Source of the DNA: Methylomicrobium sp035916875
GTDB lineage: Bacteria; Pseudomonadota; Gammaproteobacteria; Methylococcales; Methylomonadaceae
Length of the DNA stretch: 64,000 nucleotides
Reading direction: 5' to 3'
Assembly: GCF_035916875.1 (NCBI RefSeq)
Contig: NZ_JAXUHN010000089.1
Coordinates: 11,439 to 75,438, forward strand
In this document: positions 1-9,881 of the stretch, piece by piece
Position numbering within the stretch: position 1 is the first letter of the stretch
Layout of the letters: every line of letters starts with the position of its first letter
Notes under the pieces: generated by a model
Database searches by the model: none
The model's input: only the letters and a program-made list of their open reading frames with translations
What the model was told of the DNA's origin: nothing
Translations under genes and position numbers: made by a program

Positions 1-190
1 GCTGCGCGACGACCAGATTGGCCATGTAGTCTTCGACCTGGCCGACCAGAAAAATCACGCGCTCCTTGAGCAATCGAGAATAAATGTCGAAAGAGCGTTC
101 GCCACGCGCGGTCTGTTCGACGACGATCGGCACCAAGCCGCCCGCCGCTTCTATCGTCATCGCCGGATTGATCATCTGTTGCTTGAACAT
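1..190 (-). CDS. clpP: ATP-dependent Clp protease proteolytic subunit (N-terminal part, runs off the window)
   Basis: ClpP is the serine peptidase core of the ClpXP/ClpAP proteases. Only the first 63 codons are present. The minus-strand reading starts MFKQQMINPAM and continues through GLVPIVVEQTARGERSFDIY and SRLLKERVIFLVGQVEDYMA, which is the typical ClpP N-terminus with its axial-loop and first helix segment. The catalytic Ser-His-Asp lie outside the window. It sits 6 bp downstream of trigger factor on the same strand, the standard tig-clpP order in proteobacteria, so co-transcription is likely. Confidence 0.93.
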   Translation of the reverse strand, partial: MFKQQMINPAMTIEAAGGLVPIVVEQTARGERSFDIYSRLLKERVIFLVGQVEDYMANLVVAQ

Positions 191-196
191 GTTGTA

Positions 197-1498
197 TTAC
201 CGTGTTTGGTTATCCATCAAATCGTAAAAGCTCAGGCTTTCGTCCTGAATCTTCGCTTTTGCGACGAGCCAGTCCACGGCCTGATCTTCCAGCACCATGT
301 TCTTGACGTCGTCCAGTCTTTTCTCGTCCGCATAATACCAACTGATCACATCCTGAGGGCGTTCATAGTTTTGCGCCATCTCTTCGATCGTGTTGCGGAC
401 GCGGGCATCGTCCAGCTTGATTTCGCCCTGGTCGATCACTTCTGCCAGAATCAGGCCGACTGCAACGCGGCGCTTGGCTTGCTCTTCGAACAAATCTTTC
501 GGCAGATCCAGTTCCTCGAATTTGACTTTTCTTTTCTTGGCGTTTTCCTTGTACGGCGCCATCAGATTCTCGATTTCGCCGTCGATCAACGCATTCGGAA
601 TCGAGACAGAAACCGCTCCATACAGCGCATCCATCACCGAATTTTTCAGGCGGGCCGCCAAGGCTTGCGCCAGTTGGCGCTCCATCGTGTTGCGGATATC
701 GTCGCGGAAAGCCGCCGTGTCGCCGTCCTCGATGCCGTGCTTTTTGATGAAGTCCGCATCGATTTCCGGCAACGCCGATTCTTCGACCTTGATCACCTCG
801 ACTTCAAATTCGGCCGCTTTGCCGGCAAGCGTGTCCTTGCCGTAGTTTTCCGGGAAGGTCGCGGTAAACGTGGTTTTCGCGCCTGCCACCAAGCCGATCA
901 GGTTGTCTTCGAAGCCGGGAATCATTTGATTGGCGCCGATCTCAACCAGATAATTCTCGACCGTGCCGTCGGTAAAGTTTTCGCCATCGACGCTGCCGGC
1001 AAACGTGATCGTGATGCGATCTTGAGCCTGTGATGCGCGCTCGACGGTTTGCCAAGTTTTCTGCCGTACCCGCAGCTTTTCGATCATCGCATCGACATCG
1101 CTCTCGGTCACTTCGGCGACCGGACGTTTAACTTCCATGCCGTTGACGCCGTCCAGCGAAATTTCGGGATACACTTCGAATTCGGCGGTGTATTTAAAGC
1201 CTTCGCTCTCATCGGCCGAATGAATGTTGGGGTAGCCGGCCGGCCTGAGTTGCTCTTTGGACAGGGCTTCAAAATAAGTGCTTTGGATCAGATCGCCGGT
1301 CACTTCGCCGCGCACCCGCTCGCCGTATAACTTGTTTATCACTTGCTGAGGGGCCTTGCCGGGCCGAAAACCATCGATTTTAACATTCTTGGATAATGAC
1401 TTTAAACGCGCGGCTACTTTCTCCTGAATGACTTCTTCAGGCACGCTGACAATCATTTTTCTGCTTAATTCTGATGTCTTTTCGACAGAAACCTGCAT
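197..1498 (-). CDS. tig: Trigger factor, ribosome-associated chaperone and peptidyl-prolyl isomerase
   Basis: Full-length trigger factor of 433 aa, the usual size. It binds the ribosomal exit tunnel and holds nascent chains. The ribosome-binding domain is at about residues 1-145 and carries the GFRPGKAP signature at about 44-51. An FKBP-type PPIase domain follows at about 150-240 (DRITITFAGSVDG onward), then the helical chaperone domain to the end (VDWLVAKAKI near the C-terminus). The ATG start lies next to the conserved MQVSVEKTSELSRK opening. The gene is followed closely by clpP on the same strand; the stretch upstream leads to a tRNA gene. Identification is secure. Confidence 0.97.
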   Translation of the reverse strand: MQVSVEKTSELSRKMIVSVPEEVIQEKVAARLKSLSKNVKIDGFRPGKAPQQVINKLYGERVRGEVTGDLIQSTYFEALSKEQLRPAGYPNIHSADESEGFKYTAEFEVYPEISLDGVNGMEVKRPVAEVTESDVDAMIEKLRVRQKTWQTVERASQAQDRITITFAGSVDGENFTDGTVENYLVEIGANQMIPGFEDNLIGLVAGAKTTFTATFPENYGKDTLAGKAAEFEVEVIKVEESALPEIDADFIKKHGIEDGDTAAFRDDIRNTMERQLAQALAARLKNSVMDALYGAVSVSIPNALIDGEIENLMAPYKENAKKRKVKFEELDLPKDLFEEQAKRRVAVGLILAEVIDQGEIKLDDARVRNTIEEMAQNYERPQDVISWYYADEKRLDDVKNMVLEDQAVDWLVAKAKIQDESLSFYDLMDNQTR

Positions 1499-1597
1499 TT
1501 CTTTACCTCAAATTGTTTGGAATATGTATTTTTAAGAGCGCCTTGCGGCTTAGGAACGGAAAAGCCGGCCTGGAACGCCTGCTTCTTAATTGAATCA

Positions 1598-1682
1598 TGG
1601 TGCGAATGGAGAGACTCGAACTCTCACAGGCTACCCTACTGGAACCTAAATCCAGCGCGTCTACCAGTTCCGCCACATTCGC
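1598..1682 (-). tRNA. tRNA-Leu (anticodon UAG)
   Basis: The minus strand gives an 85-nt class II tRNA beginning GCGAATGTGGCGGAACTGG and ending in an encoded CCA. The acceptor stem pairs GCGAATG with CATTCGC. The anticodon stem CTGGA/TCCAG encloses the loop TTTAGGT, giving anticodon TAG. A long variable arm and the T-loop TTCGAGT are visible. It would read CUN leucine codons. It lies upstream of tig. Confidence 0.95.
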
Positions 1683-1927
1683 ACATATAATGAACATATC
1701 ATTTTAACAGAGACTTTCATTCATGACCAATTATATTCGCTTAAATGCTCTTTATGCTGACGTTTTATTTGCTTGTCTATAATTCGAGGGGCGGTTTTTC
1801 CGGCATTGCCGGCCTTTTTCCACTTATACAAAATATTTCTTTATTATTAAATTATACTGAACCGACTCTAACCTAAAATTAATCCCGTGTTTTAAACCGG
1901 CCGCTTTAGCCAACCGCCATTTAGTTT

Positions 1928-4900
1928 ATGCCGTATTTTCCCAGCCGTTTTTCTCGTCACCTTGCCTCGTCGCTCGGAGGGTTTAGCCCCTGGTCGGCTT
2001 TATTCGTGATGCTGATCAGCCTGTTGGTTCTCGGCGGCTGGATTTGGGATGTGGCGGCATTAAAGGCGATTTTGCCTGGCTGGGCGACGATGAAGCCATT
2101 AACGGCAATAGGCCTGCTTTTGGCCGGCGCCGCGCTTTGGCTGCTGCATCGGAATGAAAACGGTTTACTTCAGCGAAGACTCGGATTGAGTTGTTCGGCA
2201 CTGGTCGCGCTGATAGGCGGCCTCATTCTGCTGGAATATGAGGCCGATATCAATTCTGACCTCGACCCGTGGCTTTTCCGCGACTCGGTATTGGCGGAAG
2301 GCGGACTTTATCCCGGACGCCCCTCGCCGAGCACGGCCTTCTGCCTATTACTGTCAGGTATCTCGTTGATGGCTATGGATCTCAACCGAGTCTGGCTCGC
2401 CTCTCTCCTGGCTTTGCAAATTCTATTGATTTGTCTGTTGGCGCTGGTGGGCTATGCCTACGGCGTCTCGGCGCTGTATCGAATCGAGCCGTATGCTTCC
2501 ATTGCGATGCATACCGCTGTGTTGTTGTTCATGCTGGCATTGGGGATTTTGTCTGCGCGCCCGGAGCCTTTCCTGTCCCGGTTGACTTCTCCGCTGGCAG
2601 GCAGCCTGATGGCGCGGCGACTGCTTCCTGCAGCCATTTTATTTCCTTTTGCGGTTGGCCGGCTGCAATTGGCAAACCTGCATGCCGGCATATATGGCGC
2701 CGATTTTGGCTGGGCACTATTTACAACGCTTTATATTATCGTCTTCAGCGCTCTGATTTACTGGACCGCAGGCCTGCTTAACCGGGCCGACGCCGGGCGA
2801 GAGGCCACCTTTGCCGCGTTGCGCGAAAGCGAGGAGCGTTTCCGCCTGCTTGTTGACGCCTCGCCGAACGGCGTGCTGATGGCCGGTGTGGACGGCCGCA
2901 TCAGGTTGGCAAATCATCGGGCCGAGACATTGCTTGGCTTTGCAGCCGGCCAGTTGCTGGGACTTCCTATCGAAACACGGATTAAGCATCGACTGAGCGG
3001 CCGCCGTGACTGGCTTCGGGACGCCTTCGCCGCGGGCCCTCAAATACACACAACGCCCCCAGGTCACGAATTGTCCTGCGTGCGCCAAGACGACTCGGAG
3101 TTTCCGGTCGAGATGGATCTGAATCCGCTTGAAACCCGCGAAGGCAGTATGCTGCTGATCACCTTTGTCGATATCACCGAGCGCAAGCGCACCGAGGAAG
3201 ACCGCAGCCGGTTCGTCGCGCTCGCCAACGGCAGCACCGAATTCATCGGCATGTGCGACAAGGATTTTAACCCGTTCTATGTGAATCCCGCCGGCCTGCG
3301 TTTGGTCGGTTTCGAAAGCCTTACCGCCGCCAACGCGGTCCAGGTTCAGGATTTCTTCTTTCCCGAGGATCAAACGTTCATCACCGAAGAGTTTTTTCCG
3401 CGGGTGGTGCGCGAAGGCCACGCAGAAGTCGAAATTCGCTTCCGGCATTTCCAAACCGGCGAGGCGATCTGGATGCTCTATAACGTTTTCAATCTGCGCG
3501 ATACGAGCGGCGCAATCACCGGCTGGGCCACCGTCAGCCGCAACATTCACGACCGTAAACGCCTCGAGGCGCGTTTTCGAGCCGCGATCGAGTGCGCACC
3601 GACAGGTATGGTCATGATCGACGGCGAGGGCGAGATTGTGCTCGTCAATGCCCAAACCGAGCATTTGTTCGGCTATGAACGCAACGAACTGCTCGGCCAA
3701 ACGGTCGAGATTCTGCTGCCCGAACATTTCCGCGCCAAACACCCCCCACAACGCAAGGCGTTTTTCTGCGCGCCGGAAGCGCGTCGGATGGGCCACGGGC
3801 GCGAGCTATTCGGGCGGCGCAAGGACGGTTCCGAAGTTCCGGTCGAAATCGGCCTGAATCCGCTCAGAACCGATGAAGGGCCGTTCGTGCTTGCGGCGAT
3901 CGTCGATATCACCGAGCGCAAGCGCGCCGAGGCAGCGTCGCGCGAAAGCGAGGAACGGTTCCGGCTGATGGTGGAAGGCGTCCAGGACTATGCCATTTTC
4001 ATGCTTGACCCCAAAGGCCGCATCATCAGCTGGAATGTCGGCTCCGAACGTATCACCGGCTATGAAGCCGGCGAAATCATCGGCCGACATTTTTCGCTAT
4101 TTTACACCGAACAAGACGCCGCCGCGAAGAAGCCTGCACTCGAATTGGAGGAGGCTACCCGCGAAGGGCGATATGTAGAGGAAGCCTTGCGGGTCAGAAA
4201 GGACGGCTCCCATTATTGGGCCAACGTGATTCTGACCGCGCTGCGCGATTCGGCGGGCAAGTTGCGCGGTTTCGCCAAAGTGACCCAAGACATCACCGAA
4301 AGGAAACAGGCGGAAGAAAAAATTCTGCGGATCAACTCGGAACTCGAAGAACGGGTCGCCTGCCGCACCCGGGAGCTCGAAACCGCCAATGTTCGCCTGA
4401 TCAAGGAATTGGCCGAACGCCATCGCGCCGAAGCCGAAACCGACCAGTTCTTCACAATGTCGGCGGATTTGATCTGCATTGTCGGGGCGGACGGCCGTCT
4501 CCGCCGCGTGAATACCGCCTTCGAAACGACGCTGGACTACTCTCTCGCGGAATTGTCAAACCGTCCGCTGCTGAACTTCGTCCATCCGGACGATCTGCCA
4601 TCCACGCTGGCGGAGATGGAAAAACTCGCACGAGGCGAGCCAACCATCCGCTATGAGAATCGTTACCGCTGTAAGGACGGCTTTTACAAATGGCTGGGCT
4701 GGACTTCCCAGCCGGCTCCAGGCTACGGGTTTTATGCAATAGCCCGCGATATCACCGAACGCAAATTGGATGAAGCGCGTATTGCAACTTCCCTGCATGA
4801 AAAAGAGGTTTTGCTAAAGGAGATTCACCATCGGGTTAAAAACAATCTGCAGGTGATCGCCAGCCTGCTCCGCCTTCAGGCCGATACACTGGCCGATCCC

Positions 4901-5428
4901 GCCGCCCGCGAGTTGTTTATGGAAAGCCAGCGACGGGTCCGCTCGATGGCGCTGGTACACGAGCAGCTCTATCAATCGAGCGGCCTGGCCAACATCAATA
5001 TGCCGGAATATATCTCCAGCCTGGTCAATTACATCCGTAGGTCTTATAGCCATTCCCCCGCAGCGATCCGGTTTAGAATCGAAATCGCCGACATCGAACT
5101 GGATATAGAGCGCGCAGTACCGCTCGGCCTGATCATCAGCGAACTGGTCGCCAACGGTTTCAAGCACGCCTTTAGAGACCCTCCGGCCGCTCCCGCCGGC
5201 GAGCTCCGAGTCATACTGACGAGCACAGAGGCGGACGATCTGACTCTGGAAGTCGGCGACAACGGCTGCGGCATCCCGGACGGCGTGGAAATCGACAAAC
5301 CATCATCAATGGGACTTCACCTTGTGCAATCTTTCGTTCTGCAATTAAATGGCCGCATGACGGTTCAGCGTCAGCCGCATGCCGTTTTCTCCATCGTCAT
5401 CCCGGTAAAGAAGGTTAATCATGTGTAA
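1928..5428 (+). CDS. Membrane-bound multi-PAS sensor histidine kinase (HisKA_2 type)
   Basis: Large sensor kinase of 1166 aa. Residues 1 to about 285 hold roughly eight hydrophobic helices, forming a membrane sensor module. About five PAS/PAC units follow (starting near 305, 425, 550, 670 and 830), several ending in the typical DITERK PAC signature. The kinase core near 960-1040 carries EIHHRVKNNLQVIASLLRLQ, the HisKA_2/HWE-like dimerisation and phosphoacceptor box, followed by an HATPase_c domain with ELVANGFKHAF and DNGCGIP. The gene overlaps the next response-regulator gene by 8 bp, which strongly implies a cognate pair. The ligand is not evident. About 240 bp of apparently non-coding sequence precede the start. 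Confidence 0.9.
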   Translation: MPYFPSRFSRHLASSLGGFSPWSALFVMLISLLVLGGWIWDVAALKAILPGWATMKPLTAIGLLLAGAALWLLHRNENGLLQRRLGLSCSALVALIGGLILLEYEADINSDLDPWLFRDSVLAEGGLYPGRPSPSTAFCLLLSGISLMAMDLNRVWLASLLALQILLICLLALVGYAYGVSALYRIEPYASIAMHTAVLLFMLALGILSARPEPFLSRLTSPLAGSLMARRLLPAAILFPFAVGRLQLANLHAGIYGADFGWALFTTLYIIVFSALIYWTAGLLNRADAGREATFAALRESEERFRLLVDASPNGVLMAGVDGRIRLANHRAETLLGFAAGQLLGLPIETRIKHRLSGRRDWLRDAFAAGPQIHTTPPGHELSCVRQDDSEFPVEMDLNPLETREGSMLLITFVDITERKRTEEDRSRFVALANGSTEFIGMCDKDFNPFYVNPAGLRLVGFESLTAANAVQVQDFFFPEDQTFITEEFFPRVVREGHAEVEIRFRHFQTGEAIWMLYNVFNLRDTSGAITGWATVSRNIHDRKRLEARFRAAIECAPTGMVMIDGEGEIVLVNAQTEHLFGYERNELLGQTVEILLPEHFRAKHPPQRKAFFCAPEARRMGHGRELFGRRKDGSEVPVEIGLNPLRTDEGPFVLAAIVDITERKRAEAASRESEERFRLMVEGVQDYAIFMLDPKGRIISWNVGSERITGYEAGEIIGRHFSLFYTEQDAAAKKPALELEEATREGRYVEEALRVRKDGSHYWANVILTALRDSAGKLRGFAKVTQDITERKQAEEKILRINSELEERVACRTRELETANVRLIKELAERHRAEAETDQFFTMSADLICIVGADGRLRRVNTAFETTLDYSLAELSNRPLLNFVHPDDLPSTLAEMEKLARGEPTIRYENRYRCKDGFYKWLGWTSQPAPGYGFYAIARDITERKLDEARIATSLHEKEVLLKEIHHRVKNNLQVIASLLRLQADTLADPAARELFMESQRRVRSMALVHEQLYQSSGLANINMPEYISSLVNYIRRSYSHSPAAIRFRIEIADIELDIERAVPLGLIISELVANGFKHAFRDPPAAPAGELRVILTSTEADDLTLEVGDNGCGIPDGVEIDKPSSMGLHLVQSFVLQLNGRMTVQRQPHAVFSIVIPVKKVNHV

Positions 5429-7526
5429 AGCGCGCATTTTGGTGATCGAGGACGAAGTCATTATTGCCCAGGATATTCAACGGACGCTGATCAAGCTGGA
5501 CTACGACGTGCCGATATTCGTAACCTCGGCCGAATCCGCGCTGGAACTGATCGGAGAGCTACGGCCGGATCTGGTGCTGATGGACATCCACCTGAACGAC
5601 TCCATGGACGGCATCACTGCGGCCGAGGAAATCCGGCGGCGCGACCGGCAACCGGTAGTATTTCTGACCGCGCATTCGGATGAGGCAACACTCACCCGCG
5701 CGAAAATCACCGAGCCTTATGGTTATGTGCTGAAGCCGTTCGAAGAACGCGAACTTCAAATCGCGATCGACATCGCCCTATACCGGCACAAGGTGGAGCT
5801 TCAGCTCAAACAGATGGAGCGCTGGCTCAGTACGACACTGAAGAGTATCGGCGACGGCGTCATCGCCACCGATGTGAACGGCGCGATCACCTTTACGAAC
5901 CGGGTGGCGGAAGCCTTGACCGGCTGGTCGCAAAACGAGGCGCTGGGCCGGCCGTTTACGGAAGTGCTGCGACTCGTTCATGTGAATACGCGCGCTAAGG
6001 CGGACAGCCTGGTCGAACGAGTGCTGGATGATAATCTGATCATCGAAATGGCGCCCGACACCGTGTTGATAAACCGGGATGGCCAGGATATTCCTGTCGA
6101 TGACAGCGCCGCCCCGATCCGAGATGAAGACGAAAAAGTGATCGGCGTGGTGATCATTTTCCGCGACATCAGTGCGCGCAAATGTGTGGAAGAAAAATTA
6201 CGCCACCTCGCCACGCATGATGCCCTGACCGGACTGCCCAATCGGACGCTGTTCTCGGACCGCCTCGCAGTCGCCTTTGAGCTTACCAAAAGGCGCCCGA
6301 ATTATTGCTTTGCGGTGCTATTCATCGACCTGGACCGGTTCAAAATCATCAACGACAGCCTCGGCCATTTGTTCGGCGATAAGGTATTGTTAGCCGCGGC
6401 CCAACGTCTCGGCGAGGACTTGCGCGGAGAAGACACCCTCGCCCGCCTAGGCGGCGATGAGTTTGTGATTCTGCTCAGTTGCATCGGTGACATTTTGGGC
6501 GCACTTCATGTCGCTAACCGCATCCTGAGCAAGATAACCGAAGCCATCCTGGTCGACGGGCAGGATGTGTTTACTTCGGCCAGTATCGGCATCGCCTTGA
6601 GCGGGCCGCGCTATGAACGGGCGGAAGAAATATTACGCGACGCCGATGCCGCGCTGTACCAGGCCAAAGCGGAGGGACGCGGCCGTTTCAGCGTATTCGA
6701 TACAGCCCTGCATGAACGCGCCCTGCGACTGCTGCAACTGGAAACCGACCTGCGCCGGACGATCGAGCGCAAGGAATTCCGTATTTATTATCAACCTATC
6801 GTATCGCTAGCAAACGGTTGTCTAAATGGTTTCGAGGCGCTGCTGCGCTGGCAACATCCCGAGCGCGGACTGTTGGCGCCCGCCGATTTTTTGGCACTGG
6901 CGGAAGAGATGGGCCTTATGACCAAAATCACCGAATGGCTATTGACGGAGTCCTGCCAACAGCTTCGGGCCTGGCAGCAACAAGCGCCGGCAAACACCGC
7001 GCTGACGATCGCGGTAAACCTGTCGCAAACGCAGTTTCTGCATCCGCTGCTAAGGAAGCAAATTACGCGCGCCCTGGCATCAAGCGGGCTCGAGGCGCGC
7101 TGCCTATGCCTGGAAGTTTCGGAGGATGTGATCGCGGATCAGGCGACTGCCGCGCGCATTCTTGCGGAACTCGACGAACTTGGCGTACAACTGCACCTCG
7201 ACGATTTCGGCACCGGCTACTCTTCCTTTAACATGCTGCAACACTCGCCGATCGATGTCGTCAAAATCGATCGTAGTTTTGTTCAGCCAATTACCGACCC
7301 GGCCAGCGAGAAGAGCGCGATTGTGCGAGCGATTCTGTCATTGACGGGCGAGTTGGGAAAAGAAGTCGTGGCCGAAGGCATCGAAACCGCCGAACAAGCC
7401 GAGCGGCTTCTAGCCTGGGGATGCCGTTATGGGCAGGGCTACCACTTTGCCAAACCTCTGACGGCGGCGGAGGCGGAACGATTTTGCGCACATAGCAGCA
7501 CAATCCGCGATCAGCTTACAGACTGA
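5421..7526 (+). CDS. Response regulator with REC, PAS, GGDEF and EAL domains (c-di-GMP turnover)
   Basis: 701-aa response regulator. The receiver domain spans about 1-120 with the acidic pair EDE, phosphoacceptor Asp in DLVLMDIHLND and the TAH and KPFE switch residues. A PAS domain follows at about 130-255. The GGDEF domain (about 265-425) has an intact RLGGDEFVILL active site, and the EAL domain (about 440-690) has an intact FEALLRW motif and DDFGTGYSS. Both catalytic motifs being intact means cyclase and phosphodiesterase activity are both possible. It overlaps the upstream kinase gene by 8 bp and converges on the radical SAM gene with an 11-bp overlap. Confidence 0.92.
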   Translation: MCKARILVIEDEVIIAQDIQRTLIKLDYDVPIFVTSAESALELIGELRPDLVLMDIHLNDSMDGITAAEEIRRRDRQPVVFLTAHSDEATLTRAKITEPYGYVLKPFEERELQIAIDIALYRHKVELQLKQMERWLSTTLKSIGDGVIATDVNGAITFTNRVAEALTGWSQNEALGRPFTEVLRLVHVNTRAKADSLVERVLDDNLIIEMAPDTVLINRDGQDIPVDDSAAPIRDEDEKVIGVVIIFRDISARKCVEEKLRHLATHDALTGLPNRTLFSDRLAVAFELTKRRPNYCFAVLFIDLDRFKIINDSLGHLFGDKVLLAAAQRLGEDLRGEDTLARLGGDEFVILLSCIGDILGALHVANRILSKITEAILVDGQDVFTSASIGIALSGPRYERAEEILRDADAALYQAKAEGRGRFSVFDTALHERALRLLQLETDLRRTIERKEFRIYYQPIVSLANGCLNGFEALLRWQHPERGLLAPADFLALAEEMGLMTKITEWLLTESCQQLRAWQQQAPANTALTIAVNLSQTQFLHPLLRKQITRALASSGLEARCLCLEVSEDVIADQATAARILAELDELGVQLHLDDFGTGYSSFNMLQHSPIDVVKIDRSFVQPITDPASEKSAIVRAILSLTGELGKEVVAEGIETAEQAERLLAWGCRYGQGYHFAKPLTAAEAERFCAHSSTIRDQLTD

Positions 7527-8367
7527 TCGAAACATCGAAACCCGACAAACGGAGTTCATCCGCAAAGGACTGCATGACCGTCTCAGGCATTTTACCGAGC
7601 CGTCCCGCCTCGGGTTGCAAGGACGGCCTGGCTATCGTGTATAGCAGGATCTCGGATACACGGTTTTTTTGCTTGGCGGTCATCAACGCATCCAACAAGG
7701 CACGCCTTTCCTGCTCGATGAAGCCCTGACGATCAATGTCCACCAAACAGATTTGCACCTTGGTTCGGCAATAGTTCGCCGCCAAAATCAGGTTATTCAG
7801 GCTCGCTTCGATGCTTTGTCCCGCGTTATTGATCAACCGCCTGCCCGTATCTGTCGCGCTGTCCAGTTTAAACCAGACTTCGCCGCCGAATTGATTCAGC
7901 ATTTTCAAGCCTTCCCGAACTTTGGGCTGATGCACCAGGCTGCCATTCGTGATCAATACAAAGCGACTGCCGGGAAACACGCCCCTGGCGGTCGCGATAT
8001 TGCCGATCAGTTCGACCACTTCGACAAAGCGCGGCGCGCTGGTCGGTTCTCCGTTCCCCGAGATCGCAATGTCCTTGATCATCCGTTGCGCTTCTGGAAC
8101 CTGAAAGCGCCGGTAAAAATCGCCCGACTGGACTTGTTCCAAAAATCCGCGCAATTCGGCTTCGAGCAATGCAAAATCCGGTTCCGGCGCTGCGCCGATT
8201 GTCAGATTCGGCACCTGACAATAAATGCACTGCCAATTGCAAGCATTGTTCGTATTCAAATTGACGCCGATCGACAACCCGCCCGCACGCCGGGATAAAA
8301 CCGGGTAAATATAGGTCAATCCGGCGCTATCCCGGCGGTGATCGGCGGCGGTAAGCTGTGAAGTCAT
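7516..8367 (-). CDS. Radical SAM protein
   Basis: 283-aa radical SAM enzyme. The cluster motif ACNWQCIYCQ (CX3CX2C) sits at about residues 45-54 and would bind the [4Fe-4S] cluster that cleaves S-adenosylmethionine. Further radical SAM features are the GNGEPT segment near 105 and FVLITNGSLV near 145. The arrangement resembles small wyosine-base/activase-like radical SAM proteins annotated only at family level. No substrate can be assigned. It ends inside the 3' end of the GGDEF-EAL gene on the opposite strand. Confidence 0.85.
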   Translation of the reverse strand: MTSQLTAADHRRDSAGLTYIYPVLSRRAGGLSIGVNLNTNNACNWQCIYCQVPNLTIGAAPEPDFALLEAELRGFLEQVQSGDFYRRFQVPEAQRMIKDIAISGNGEPTSAPRFVEVVELIGNIATARGVFPGSRFVLITNGSLVHQPKVREGLKMLNQFGGEVWFKLDSATDTGRRLINNAGQSIEASLNNLILAANYCRTKVQICLVDIDRQGFIEQERRALLDALMTAKQKNRVSEILLYTIARPSLQPEAGRLGKMPETVMQSFADELRLSGFDVSISL

Positions 8368-8441
8368 GGCTTGGCGTTGTTGCTGAAACTTTGCAAAAGG
8401 AAAGTGGGGTTAATCCCGGCCGAACCCGCGCAGCCATATAG

Positions 8442-9881
8442 TCATTTAGCCTTGCCAAACAAATTTTTGATTTTTCCTATCGGGCTTTTGGCAACACTGA
8501 CCGAAGGCTCGCCGGCGTTCGCCGCTTCAGACGCGGCAGTGGTCTCCTCCGCCTGTACGGATTCTTCGGCTTCCGCTTCCGCAATCGCAGTTTCTTGTCT
8601 GGATAAACCCAACAGGCTTTTGATTTTGCCGTACTGGCTTTGCGCAGAACCGGCAGAGCGCTCGCCGTCATCCGAGTGCTCGGATTGAATGGCGGCTTGC
8701 GGCGTTTCCGCGACTTCAGCCTCTTTAGCATCTATAGCTTGGGTGTCCGGCTTGGACTTGCCGATCAGACTCTTGATTTTTCCGATCTGGCCTTGGGCAA
8801 AACTGACCGAGGCTTGTTCTTCGGCAATCGCTTCAGGCTGAATTTCCACCTTGGTGGACGGAATTTGGGCCTTTTCCGCCACGGTTGCGGCCGGCTCCGA
8901 CTTGGACTTGCCGAACAGATTTTTAAATAAGCCCCCGACTCCGCTCGATTTGCTCACCGCCTTGCCGGGTTGCAGCACTTCCGGCGCGACAGCGGCTTCC
9001 GGCTCGCTTTCCCAGTCAGGCAATATTATCGTTTGTTGAATGTCCTGCGCTTCCATCGCCACCTCAACCGCCGGCGGCGATTGCGCAATGGCTTGCTCGA
9101 TTTCCACAGGTATTTGCGGCTGGATCAACCCTGATTCCTTGGCAAGTTCCGCATGGATCTGCGGCTCGATTAACTCGGCTTCTTTTTGGGCTTCTGCCTG
9201 TATTTGCAGTTGGCTAAACTCGGCTTCCTTCACATTCAGCTTTTCTTCCAACGCTTCCAATTGTTGCCTGGTCTTGAGCCACTCCAAGGTTTGTTGTTCC
9301 AGCTCCACAAGCCGCGCCGATTTGACGGCATGTTGTTCGAGAATTTCGGCAACCTGTTGTTCCAGACCGGATATCTGCAGGATTTTCTCGGCCAATGTGT
9401 TTTGCAAGGATTCGAGTAGCGTTTCTTTTTCAGCAAGCTTGCCGGTCTCGGTCTGATAGGCTTGCTGAAACTCGACTTTAGCCTGTTGTTCGGCGCGCAA
9501 ACGGGCGGTCATTTCAGCGATCGCCCTGTCATGTTGTCGCCATAGATCGTCCGCCTGCAAGTCTTCGCCCACAGGCAGGCCCAGATCGAAACTGGCGGCC
9601 AACGCCTGAAGCGTGCCGGAAATCTGTTGGTTGCGTTGCGCCAGTTGCTCTTGCAGTTCGACTGCCTGTTGTTGGGCAAGCGAAAGCTTATTCGATAATT
9701 CAGTGCATGCCTTTTCACTGGCGGCCGCCTTTCTTTTCAGCGGAATGCGTTTGACGCTGCTAACGATCGCCGCCAGCACGCCGGTAGCAATTACCAATGC
9801 CGCCGCATACAACGGATTGGCAAGTGTCAGTTGAGCCCACTCTAGTAAAGTGGCCTTTATGATGGGTAAGAATTCTTGCAT
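8442..9881 (-). CDS. Membrane-anchored coiled-coil protein with C-terminal GKIK-type repeats
   Basis: 479-aa protein of unknown function. A hydrophobic helix at about residues 20-45 (LYAAALVIATGVLAAIVSS) suggests an inner-membrane anchor. Residues about 55-260 are Gln/Glu/Ala/Leu-rich with strong heptad character, predicting a long coiled coil. The C-terminal third carries four spaced copies of a short basic-hydrophobic motif: LFKNLFGKSK, KIKSLIGKSK, KIKSLLGLSR and KIKNLFGKAK, separated by acidic Ala/Glu-rich linkers. The start is supported by GAGGAG 6 nt upstream of ATG. I do not recognise a family; a structural or scaffolding role is only a guess. Confidence 0.75.
   Translation of the reverse strand: MQEFLPIIKATLLEWAQLTLANPLYAAALVIATGVLAAIVSSVKRIPLKRKAAASEKACTELSNKLSLAQQQAVELQEQLAQRNQQISGTLQALAASFDLGLPVGEDLQADDLWRQHDRAIAEMTARLRAEQQAKVEFQQAYQTETGKLAEKETLLESLQNTLAEKILQISGLEQQVAEILEQHAVKSARLVELEQQTLEWLKTRQQLEALEEKLNVKEAEFSQLQIQAEAQKEAELIEPQIHAELAKESGLIQPQIPVEIEQAIAQSPPAVEVAMEAQDIQQTIILPDWESEPEAAVAPEVLQPGKAVSKSSGVGGLFKNLFGKSKSEPAATVAEKAQIPSTKVEIQPEAIAEEQASVSFAQGQIGKIKSLIGKSKPDTQAIDAKEAEVAETPQAAIQSEHSDDGERSAGSAQSQYGKIKSLLGLSRQETAIAEAEAEESVQAEETTAASEAANAGEPSVSVAKSPIGKIKNLFGKAK

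Noticed and set aside
179..1330. Plus-strand ORFs across the trigger factor gene
   Set aside because: They are antisense shadows of a GC-rich, well-conserved gene.
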